Of a stretch of 6,610 nt of DNA, positions 1 to 6,041 are shown in pieces. Numbering within the stretch: the stretch's first letter is position 1; each line of letters starts with the position of its first letter. The stretch lies in the NCBI GenBank assembly GCA_949113215.1, contig CARZYU010000013.1, positions 7,450-14,059 of the forward strand, read 5' to 3'. The notes beneath the pieces are model-generated. The model was not told the DNA's origin. It did no database searches and saw only the letters and a program-made list of their open reading frames with translations. This stretch comes from an uncultured Bacilli bacterium (GTDB lineage Bacteria; Bacillota_I; Bacilli_A; RF39; UBA660). Both the position numbers and the translations under genes were made by a program.

Positions 1-2118
1 TTGGGCAAATAGGTAATTCTTCTCTATCACTGGATACGTGGAAATCACGATCGACTCTGTTTCCTTCCAAGGTAACGTTTGATAAATTTCTTCCGTAACG
101 TATGGCATGAAAGGATGAAGCATTTTCAAAATACACTCTAAAACATGATAGAGAACCGACTTCGTTGTAGCATCCTGTTTTCCCTTGGAAAGTTCGATGT
201 ACCAATCACAGAAGTCTTCCCACACAAAGCGATAAAGTGCACTTCCAACATTTTGATATTCGTATTTTTCCATATTATGGCGAACATTCTTAATAATTTC
301 TTGCAGCTTTGTCATCATCCACTTATCTTCTAATGATAATGTTTCTAAGGTGAAGTCTTTCTTTTCAAACCCTTCTAATTGAAGAAGAACGAAACGAGAA
401 GCATTCCATAGTTTGTTGATAAAATTCCAGGTGGATTTCACTTTTTCTTCATCATAACGAAGATCTGTTCCAGGAGCAGTACTCGTTGCCAGATAGAATC
501 TCAGTGCATCGGCACCATTTTCTTCGATCACATCCATTGGATCGATTCCATTTCCTAGTGACTTACTCATCTTTCTTCCTTCGCTATCCCGAATTAAGCC
601 ATGAATTAAACAATCTTTAAATGGTCTTTGTCCCGTGAATTCCAATCCTTGGAACGTCATACGATTGACCCAAAATGGAATAATGTCGTATCCCGTTACA
701 AGACAATTGGTTGGGTAATAGCGTTTGAAATCTTCTGTTTCAAGAGGAAATCCCAAGGTAGAAAATGGCCAAAGAGCAGAAGAAAACCAAGTATCTAAGA
801 CGTCTTCATCTTGAACCCATCCCTCTTCATTCGGTTCTTCCATTCCAACATAAATTTCTTCCCCTTTGTACCAAGCAGGAATACGATGTCCCCACCACAA
901 CTGTCTTGAAATACACCAATCGTAAGTAATCTCCATCCAGTGATTCATCGTTTTCTCATACCTAGTGGGTACAAAGTTAACTTTATGATCTTTATCCTTT
1001 TGGTTTTCTAATACACGATCGGCCAAAGGACGCATTTTCACAAACCACTGTTTTGAAAGATAGGGTTCAATGACGGCATCGCTTCGCTCACTATGCCCTA
1101 CGGAGTGAACCATCTCTTCCACTTTTAATAAAAGATCTTCCTTTTTTAAATCTTCTAACAGAGCTTCTCGACAAGCATAGCGATCCATTCCACAGTACTT
1201 ACCAGCATTCTCATTCATCGTAGCGTCCTTGTTCATGACGATGACTCGTTCTAAATTGTGTCGTTTTCCGACTTCAAAATCGTTCGGATCATGAGCTGGC
1301 GTAATTTTAACAACACCTGTTCCAAATTCCGGATCCGCATGTTCATCGGCAACAATCGGAATCAGCTTGTTGACAATCGGTAAAATGACTTTCTTACCAA
1401 TCAAATGACGATATCTTTCGTCTTCCGGATTAACCGCAACAGCCGTATCACCAAACAACGTTTCTGGTCTCGTCGTTGCCACTTCCAAATAATCACTCTT
1501 ATCTTCCAAATAATATTTCAAATGATAGAAAGCCCCTTTGTCTTCCTTATAAATGACTTCTTCATTCGACAAAGCTGTCATCTGCACAGGATCCCAGTTG
1601 ATGATTCTCTCTCCTCGGTAGATAAGGCCCTTTTCATAGAGGGTAACAAAAACATGACGAACCGCTTTGGAAAGGCCTTCATCTAACGTGAATCTCTCTT
1701 TTGTATAGTCGAGACTGAGCCCTAACTTCGCCCACTGCTTATGAATGTTGTCCGCATATTCCCCTTTCCAATTCCAAGCATGCGTTAGCCACTCCTCCCT
1801 TGTCAAAGAACGAGGAGAAATACCCAACTCTCTAAGACGTTTATCCACTTTTGCTTGCGTTGCAATTCCCGCATGATCCATTCCAGGAACCCATAGAGCA
1901 TCATAACCATCCATGCGCTTATAACGAATCATGATATCCTGTAACGTCGTATCCCAAGCATGTCCTAAGTGAAGTTTGCCTGTAACATTAGGAGGAGGAA
2001 TCACCACACAGAATGGTTTTTTGGAATGATCTTTTCCCGATTCAAACAAATGATTCTCTAACCAATATTCGTATTTTCCTTCCTCTACTTTTTTAAAATC
2101 ATATTTGGTATCTAACAT
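1..2118 (-). CDS. valS: Valine--tRNA ligase (ValRS), C-terminal end cut off by the window edge
   Basis: This cytoplasmic class I aminoacyl-tRNA synthetase charges tRNA-Val with valine and edits mischarged threonine. The frame is open for 706 codons to the left edge; bacterial ValRS is usually about 880 residues, so roughly 175 (the rest of the anticodon-binding domain and the C-terminal coiled coil) lie outside. Residues 41-53 read PPPNVTGKLHLGH, holding the HIGH-type signature HLGH (50-53). The CP1 editing domain shows TTRPET (215-220) and PAHDPND (274-280). RQLWWGHRIPAWY lies around 405-417, and KMSKS is at 516-520. Several of these motifs were checked to be in one frame, so no frameshift is seen. 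I chose the ATG at 2118: it lies 7 nt after an AGGAGG core, whereas the in-frame ATG at 2124 almost touches the Shine-Dalgarno sequence. A T-box leader controls the gene. Identity is very secure. Confidence 0.97.
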   Translation of the reverse strand, partial: MLDTKYDFKKVEEGKYEYWLENHLFESGKDHSKKPFCVVIPPPNVTGKLHLGHAWDTTLQDIMIRYKRMDGYDALWVPGMDHAGIATQAKVDKRLRELGISPRSLTREEWLTHAWNWKGEYADNIHKQWAKLGLSLDYTKERFTLDEGLSKAVRHVFVTLYEKGLIYRGERIINWDPVQMTALSNEEVIYKEDKGAFYHLKYYLEDKSDYLEVATTRPETLFGDTAVAVNPEDERYRHLIGKKVILPIVNKLIPIVADEHADPEFGTGVVKITPAHDPNDFEVGKRHNLERVIVMNKDATMNENAGKYCGMDRYACREALLEDLKKEDLLLKVEEMVHSVGHSERSDAVIEPYLSKQWFVKMRPLADRVLENQKDKDHKVNFVPTRYEKTMNHWMEITYDWCISRQLWWGHRIPAWYKGEEIYVGMEEPNEEGWVQDEDVLDTWFSSALWPFSTLGFPLETEDFKRYYPTNCLVTGYDIIPFWVNRMTFQGLEFTGQRPFKDCLIHGLIRDSEGRKMSKSLGNGIDPMDVIEENGADALRFYLATSTAPGTDLRYDEEKVKSTWNFINKLWNASRFVLLQLEGFEKKDFTLETLSLEDKWMMTKLQEIIKNVRHNMEKYEYQNVGSALYRFVWEDFCDWYIELSKGKQDATTKSVLYHVLECILKMLHPFMPYVTEEIYQTLPWKETESIVISTYPVIEKNYLFAQ

Positions 2119-2124
2119 AGACAT

Positions 2125-2132
2125 CCCTCCTT
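2125..2132 (-). promoter_or_regulatory. Ribosome binding site of valS
   Basis: AAGGAGGG on the minus strand is a near-perfect Shine-Dalgarno sequence. Its AGGAGG core stands 7 nt before the ATG at 2118 but only 1 nt before the ATG at 2124. This decides for the 2118 start. It lies downstream of the T-box terminator, so it is transcribed only after antitermination. Confidence 0.85.
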
Positions 2133-2136
2133 AAAC

Positions 2137-2176
2137 AAAAAAACGGCTTTTCCTCCCTCTAAGGACGAAAAGCCGT
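2137..2176 (-). terminator. Intrinsic terminator of the valS T-box leader
   Basis: On the minus strand GAAAAGCCGT-type arms form a 10-bp perfect stem: plus-strand arms 2143-2152 and 2167-2176 are exact reverse complements, with a 14-nt loop. The stem runs straight into a T tract (2137-2143). Its upstream arm starts within the ACGG of the conserved T-box sequence. The terminator and the antiterminator therefore compete for the same bases, as expected for T-box control. Confidence 0.93.
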
Positions 2177-2362
2177 GTTACCACCTTAATTTGCAAATCA
2201 AATTTGCCTCTTTCTTGATAACGGTATCATCTACCGTATCTTCTTACTTTACTTCAGAAGATAAACTCCATTGCGACCTTCAACTTACTCTTTCATTCGT
2301 TTGCACCATCCACGAACTCTCTTAAGAATCAAATAAGTTTACTCCTCAACTTCCTCGTTGTT
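2137..2362 (-). promoter_or_regulatory. T-box riboswitch (tRNA-Val sensing) upstream of valS
   Basis: This is a leader RNA that binds uncharged tRNA and lets transcription pass the terminator into valS. The T-box sequence AAGGTGGTAACACGG sits at 2173-2187; its UGGU (2180-2183) would pair with the ACCA end of tRNA-Val. Upstream is a Stem I region with an AGTA-type internal-loop sequence (in GGAGTAAACTTA), an AGAGAG element and GGATGGTGCAAAC in the distal arm; AACTTA and TAAGTT pair across it. The likely specifier is GTC at 2275-2277, just after this helix and in the order expected for Stem I. Two adjacent hairpins follow: 2238-2262 (ATCTTCT/AGAAGAT) and 2221-2237 (ACGGTA/TACCGT). The 5' end is inferred from the -10 box. 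The gene downstream being valS supports the Val specificity. The class is secure; the exact specifier frame is less certain. Confidence 0.92.
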
Positions 2363-2368
2363 GAAACT

Positions 2369-2397
2369 ATTATATGTTATTTTTTAACATTTGACAA
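2369..2397 (-). promoter_or_regulatory. Housekeeping sigma-factor promoter for the valS T-box leader
   Basis: On the minus strand TTGTCA (2392-2397) and a perfect TATAAT (2369-2374) are separated by exactly 17 nt. The expected transcription start is near 2362, just upstream of T-box Stem I. The -35 box and most of the spacer lie inside the last codons of dnaE, so valS can be transcribed independently of dnaE. Confidence 0.85.
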
Positions 2398-5331
2398 CTC
2401 TACTTTTTTTATTTCTTCCACAATCATTTGAATTTTATCAAGTCTTCGCTCTATTCTACCAACTACTTGATAAAGTTCTCCTTTGGAAATCGTTTGGTAG
2501 CGTTGATACACACTTGGAAATAACGTCAACTCGATGGTTCCTGTCTCATCGCTTCCTACGACAAAAGCCATTTTCTCTTTCTTTTTCGTTTCAATCACTT
2601 TGATACTTTCTATTAAAAGAAGAACTTTCACTTTTTGATTCATGTAATGACCTACTTGGTTCAATAAAACAGCATCCGCATAAGTCAAGCGATAATTACT
2701 AACCGGATGATAGGATAAATAAAAACCGAAAATTTCTTTTTCTTTTTGTAGTAAATAGGTTTTATCTAATTCTTCCACTTCTTCGATTTCTGGCTTTATG
2801 ACCAAAGAGGGGTCCAAATCCTTCGTAAGTTCGGCATAGTTGATGAAAGAATCCAAGTTATGTAGAAGTGTTGCTCGGTTATAAGGGAAAGAGGAAAATG
2901 TCCCTGCTAGAATCAATGTTTCTAAAATCGATTTGGTAACATTTCTCGAATAGAGTTTCGAAAAGGCATCGTAAATATCCTCAAAACCTTCCCCTCTTGT
3001 TTGAATGATTTCTTTGGAAACAACACTTCCTACTCCTTTCACATTGGAAAGAGGAAATAAAATACCCTCTTCGACTACCTGGAAGGAAGCTCCACTTTGC
3101 TTGATATCTGGTTTTAAAACTTTCATACCTAAGCTTTTTGCTTCCATGATGTATTCCCTTGTTTTTCCTTCGCTTCCGATGACGGAAGATAGAAGACTCG
3201 CAAAGAATTGTTTCGGATAATGAACTTTCAGATAGGCCATCTTATACGCAATTAAAGCATACGCTACCGAGTGACTCCGATTGAAACCATACCCTGCAAA
3301 ATGTAGAATTAAATCAAAAATTTCTTTACTCACTTTGGCATCATGACCTAATTCTACACTCCTCTGTAAGAATTTTTCCTCTTCGTTCTTCAAAATATCG
3401 TATTTTTTCTTACCCATGGCCTTTCTTAAAATATCAGCTTCCCCTAAGGTATAACCTGCCAAAACATTGGCCACTTGCATAATTTGTTCTTGGTAAATAA
3501 AAATTCCATACGTATTTTTTAAAATAGGTTCTAAAGTTGGATCCAAGTACGTTACAGGTTCTAAGCCATGTTTTCGCTTGATGTAAGTATCGATATTGAT
3601 CGATGGTCCTGGACGAAATAATGCAATGGCTGCAAAAATATCTTCAAATGTCGTCGGTTTTAATCTCCTTAAGAAATTTCGCATTCCTGCTGATTCAAAC
3701 TGAAAAATTCCACTGGTAGAAGCCGTCGTAAACAAATGAAGTGCCTCCTTATCATCCAAAGGGATTTTTGCAAAATCGACCACTTCTCCTGTCGTTTTTT
3801 GGATATCTTTCATAACATTCATAATTGTCGTCAAATTTTTAAGCCCTAAAAAGTCCATCTTAAGTAGTCCCAACTCTTCCAAATATTCCATCGAATAAGC
3901 AGAAACATAAAGACCCTCTGTTTTCAAAAGAGGAACAATGTTATCGAGTGGCTCATCGCAAAAGACAATTCCTGCGGCATGAATGGAAGTATGGCGTTTC
4001 AACCCTTCTAATTTTAAGGCAATGCGATACAAATTTTTAAGTGTAACATCACTTTCTATTTTTTCACGAAAAGAAACATTGTTTTGATAAAAATAAGCCA
4101 AGGATTCTTTTCCCATCGCAGGTAAAAACTTACAAAGAGCATCCACTTTATAAAGAGGAATATTGAGAACTCTTCCCACGTCACGAAGTACCTGTTTGGC
4201 CCCTAATGTTCCAAAGGTAACGATACCGGCTACTTGTTTTTCTCCATACTTTTCCTTGACATAAGAAATGACTTGATCACGGTAGAGATCGGGAAAGTCC
4301 GTATCAATATCCGGCATACTAATTCTCTCTGGATTCAAAAATCGTTCAAATAACAAGTCGTAACGAATAGGATCAATATCGATAATTCCAAGCGAATAAG
4401 CGACCAAACTCCCTCCAGCACTTCCCCTGCCTGGTCCTACCAAAATACCATTTTTCTTCGCATATTTGATGAAGTCGTAGACGATTAAGAAATAATTGGC
4501 AAACCCCATCTTTGAAATGATATCAAGTTCATAAGAAAGTCGCTTTTGATAAACTGGTGGCACCTTACCAAGGAAACGTTTCGTAAGACCTTTAATACTG
4601 AGTTGTTTTAAGTATTCCTCTTGGGAAATTCCATCGCAAGGATAGATGGGAAGATGGAGTTTCCTTGGTGGAAACTGAACATCACAACGAGCAGCAATTT
4701 CATTGGTGTGAAAGATTCCTACTGAATCGATGGCCTTTTCTACGGATACTTTAAAATACTTTTCGCTATCGAAAAAAGGCTGATCGTCACTGATTGTTTT
4801 TCCATCACGAATCAAGGAGAGATAGGATAAATACTCTTGATCGGAAGGATCCAAAAAGAGAATCTTGGGAAGGTAGACTATTTTGTCCGTCATCCCTTTG
4901 ACGATGGCCTCTTCCTCTTTCCTTTCAAAACCAAGAAAATGTTCTTCGTAGATGGAACGAAGTTCTTGATATAATTCTCTACTTTCAAAAGGAAGTACTA
5001 AAATCAGTTCACGGGAAAACGTCTTTAAATCTTCCAGTGTCACTTGTCGTTCGCTTTGAATCGTCGATAATTTTAAAAGATTTTGATAACCTTCATAGTT
5101 CTTCGCATAAAGTAGTAATGGACCATTTGGATCATGCACTTCCAGTCCAATGATGGGATGAATCCCTTTGGCCTGACATTTCAAATAGAATTCTCTTGCA
5201 CCAAAAAGGGCATCATCGCTAATACCGAGGGAAGAAATATGATGTTTGACACAATAATCAATCAGTTCATCCATTCGAATGAGACTAGAAAGCAGCGAAT
5301 ATTCTGTTTTGACATAAAGTGGCGTGTACAT
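2377..5331 (-). CDS. dnaE: DNA polymerase III subunit alpha (DnaE)
   Basis: This is a replicative C-family DNA polymerase of the Firmicutes DnaE type, extending primers at the replication fork. Numbering from the ATG at 5331 (984 aa): a degenerate PHP domain at about 1-190; GPGRGSAGG at 299-307 at the palm entrance; the catalytic PDIDTDF with D341 and D343; the third catalytic aspartate D493 in KMDFLGL; FRPGP, YQEQIM and YGFNRSH fingers motifs around 570-690; a helix-hairpin-helix segment around 760-790 (NVKGVGS); and a C-terminal OB fold around 890-980. B. subtilis DnaE, recalled as about 1,115 aa, is longer, mostly in the PHP region and at the C terminus. I chose 5331 rather than the in-frame ATG at 5346 because GGAGGG lies 7 nt before 5331, and the 5346 ATG overlaps that site. 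The protein appears to contain no tryptophan. It has no 3' exonuclease insert and is not PolC. Confidence 0.96.
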   Translation of the reverse strand: MYTPLYVKTEYSLLSSLIRMDELIDYCVKHHISSLGISDDALFGAREFYLKCQAKGIHPIIGLEVHDPNGPLLLYAKNYEGYQNLLKLSTIQSERQVTLEDLKTFSRELILVLPFESRELYQELRSIYEEHFLGFERKEEEAIVKGMTDKIVYLPKILFLDPSDQEYLSYLSLIRDGKTISDDQPFFDSEKYFKVSVEKAIDSVGIFHTNEIAARCDVQFPPRKLHLPIYPCDGISQEEYLKQLSIKGLTKRFLGKVPPVYQKRLSYELDIISKMGFANYFLIVYDFIKYAKKNGILVGPGRGSAGGSLVAYSLGIIDIDPIRYDLLFERFLNPERISMPDIDTDFPDLYRDQVISYVKEKYGEKQVAGIVTFGTLGAKQVLRDVGRVLNIPLYKVDALCKFLPAMGKESLAYFYQNNVSFREKIESDVTLKNLYRIALKLEGLKRHTSIHAAGIVFCDEPLDNIVPLLKTEGLYVSAYSMEYLEELGLLKMDFLGLKNLTTIMNVMKDIQKTTGEVVDFAKIPLDDKEALHLFTTASTSGIFQFESAGMRNFLRRLKPTTFEDIFAAIALFRPGPSINIDTYIKRKHGLEPVTYLDPTLEPILKNTYGIFIYQEQIMQVANVLAGYTLGEADILRKAMGKKKYDILKNEEEKFLQRSVELGHDAKVSKEIFDLILHFAGYGFNRSHSVAYALIAYKMAYLKVHYPKQFFASLLSSVIGSEGKTREYIMEAKSLGMKVLKPDIKQSGASFQVVEEGILFPLSNVKGVGSVVSKEIIQTRGEGFEDIYDAFSKLYSRNVTKSILETLILAGTFSSFPYNRATLLHNLDSFINYAELTKDLDPSLVIKPEIEEVEELDKTYLLQKEKEIFGFYLSYHPVSNYRLTYADAVLLNQVGHYMNQKVKVLLLIESIKVIETKKKEKMAFVVGSDETGTIELTLFPSVYQRYQTISKGELYQVVGRIERRLDKIQMIVEEIKKVELSNVKK

Positions 5332-5338
5332 ACTTCTT

Positions 5339-5344
5339 CCCTCC
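5339..5344 (-). promoter_or_regulatory. Ribosome binding site deciding the dnaE start
   Basis: GGAGGG on the minus strand stands 7 nt upstream of the ATG at 5331. The longer ATG at 5346 forms ATGGAGGG, so it overlaps this site and would have no RBS of its own. The shorter start is preferred. Confidence 0.8.
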
Positions 5345-5354
5345 ATTCACCCTT

Positions 5355-5383
5355 ATTTTACCATATTTTATTTGACTTAGAAA
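5355..5383 (-). promoter_or_regulatory. Probable extended -10 promoter of dnaE
   Basis: On the minus strand TGGTAAAAT carries a TG-type extended -10 element with hexamer TAAAAT at 5355-5360. The -35 region is weak: TTTCTA at 5378-5383 with a 17-nt spacer is the best candidate. The start would fall near 5348, giving a leader of only about 17 nt that just contains the RBS. Confidence is moderate because of the poor -35. Confidence 0.55.
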
Positions 5384-5400
5384 CAATTATATGGTAAAGT
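5372..5400 (+). promoter_or_regulatory. Probable promoter of rpmB
   Basis: TTGACT (5372-5377) and TAAAGT (5395-5400) are 17 nt apart, and TGG directly before the hexamer gives an extended -10. Transcription would start near 5407, about 34 nt before the rpmB ATG. It is back to back with the dnaE promoter, with the two -35 regions adjacent. Confidence 0.7.
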
Positions 5401-5440
5401 TAGTAGGCAAGGAATTCTAGATACAAAAGGAGGAAAAATT

Positions 5441-5623
5441 ATGGCTATCAATGTTTCAGGAAAGAAACCATTAAAAGGAAGAGATCGTTCTCATGCTTTA
5501 AATACACACAATAGAAGTAGAAAACCAAATCTTCAAGTTCATACGTTAGAAGATGGTACTAAGGTCCGTCTTTCGGCAAGAGAAAAAAGAACGTTAAGAA
5601 AGCAAGAAGCAAAGAACGCTTAA
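5441..5623 (+). CDS. rpmB: Large ribosomal subunit protein bL28
   Basis: This small, very basic 60-residue protein of the 50S subunit shows the bL28 core: SGKKPLKGRDRSHALN at 6-21, followed by RSRKPNLQ and a short KVRLSAREKR strand-helix segment. The length is close to the 62 residues I recall for B. subtilis L28. The usual N-terminal pattern CxxTGK is changed: there is no cysteine anywhere and the threonine is serine, so this is a cysteine-free, non-zinc form. The start is well supported by AAAAGGAGG at 5425-5433, 7 nt before the ATG. It has its own promoter and two downstream terminators, so it appears monocistronic. It diverges from dnaE and converges with typA. Confidence 0.93.
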   Translation: MAINVSGKKPLKGRDRSHALNTHNRSRKPNLQVHTLEDGTKVRLSAREKRTLRKQEAKNA

Positions 5624-5647
5624 GTACGGTTTCGTACTTTTCTTTTT
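5622..5647 (+). terminator. Intrinsic terminator directly after rpmB
   Basis: AAGTACG (5622-5628) and CGTACTT (5633-5639) form a 7-bp stem with a GTTT loop, followed by a T-rich tail to 5647. The stem begins inside the TAA stop codon of rpmB (5621-5623), so there is no 3' untranslated spacer. Confidence 0.75.
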
Positions 5648-5651
5648 GCAC

Positions 5652-5690
5652 AAAACAAAAGCAGTTTCGATTAAGCTGCTTTTGTTTTTT
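5652..5690. terminator. Bidirectional terminator between convergent rpmB and typA
   Basis: AAAACAAAAGCAG (5652-5664) and its exact reverse complement (5676-5688) form a 13-bp stem with an 11-nt loop. On the plus strand the downstream arm continues into a run of seven T (5684 G, then 5685-5690 plus). On the minus strand the stem ends in TTTTG followed by GTGC, a weaker tail. The typA stop codon (5671-5673) lies in the loop, and the right arm encodes the last residues of TypA. Confidence 0.85.
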
Positions 5691-6027
5691 TACTATCGAA
5701 TTTTTTTCGTTCTTCGGTATTTAAAATCTTTTTACGAAGACGCAAGAAATGTGGTGTAACCTCAACTAGTTCATCGGAGTTGATATAGTCAAGAGCATAT
5801 TCCAACGTAATTTGTCTTGGACGTTTCAACACGACGGTATGATCGCTTCCAGCCGCACGCATATTCGTAAGCTGCTTTCCTTTGACGATGTTGACCGCCA
5901 AATCGTTATCCCGGTTACATTCTCCAATGATCATTCCTTCGTACACTTCGGTACCTGGTTCAATGAACATCACCCCACGGTCTTCTAAGTTACCAATGCT
6001 ATAAGCGGTGGCTTGTCCATTTTCCAT
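5671..6027 (-). CDS. typA: TypA C-terminal fragment (ORF downstream of the frameshift)
   Basis: The 118-residue ORF beginning MENGQATAYS is the C-terminal TypA domain: GTEVYEGMIIGE, NRDNDLAVN, KGKQLTNMRAAGSD, and the ending RLRKKILNTEERKKF. The TypA-like frame extends upstream to about 6120 (GIINHTFKEYRPYENVV), so the ATG at 6027 is an internal methionine of the original protein. I see no good Shine-Dalgarno just before it. Separate translation is therefore doubtful, and the ORF is best read as the detached 3' end of typA. Confidence 0.65.
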   Translation of the reverse strand: MENGQATAYSIGNLEDRGVMFIEPGTEVYEGMIIGECNRDNDLAVNIVKGKQLTNMRAAGSDHTVVLKRPRQITLEYALDYINSDELVEVTPHFLRLRKKILNTEERKKFDSKKTKAA

Positions 6028-6041
6028 CGAAACTAAAACAC

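Noticed and set aside
145..333. Short plus-strand ORFs at 145-333 and 1405-1686
   Set aside because: They lie antisense within valS, whose frame is open and carries conserved motifs throughout. They have no RBS and no recognisable protein features.
2391..3220. Plus-strand ORFs at 2391-2603 and 3005-3220
   Set aside because: They are antisense to conserved dnaE coding sequence and have no start signals or recognisable domains.
5332..5346. dnaE start at the ATG at 5346
   Set aside because: This ATG overlaps the GGAGGG ribosome binding site of the ATG at 5331 and has no RBS of its own.
5134..5397. Plus-strand ORF running from dnaE into the divergent promoter region
   Set aside because: It is antisense to the DnaE N terminus and runs through both predicted promoters. 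The intergenic part is fully explained by those promoters.
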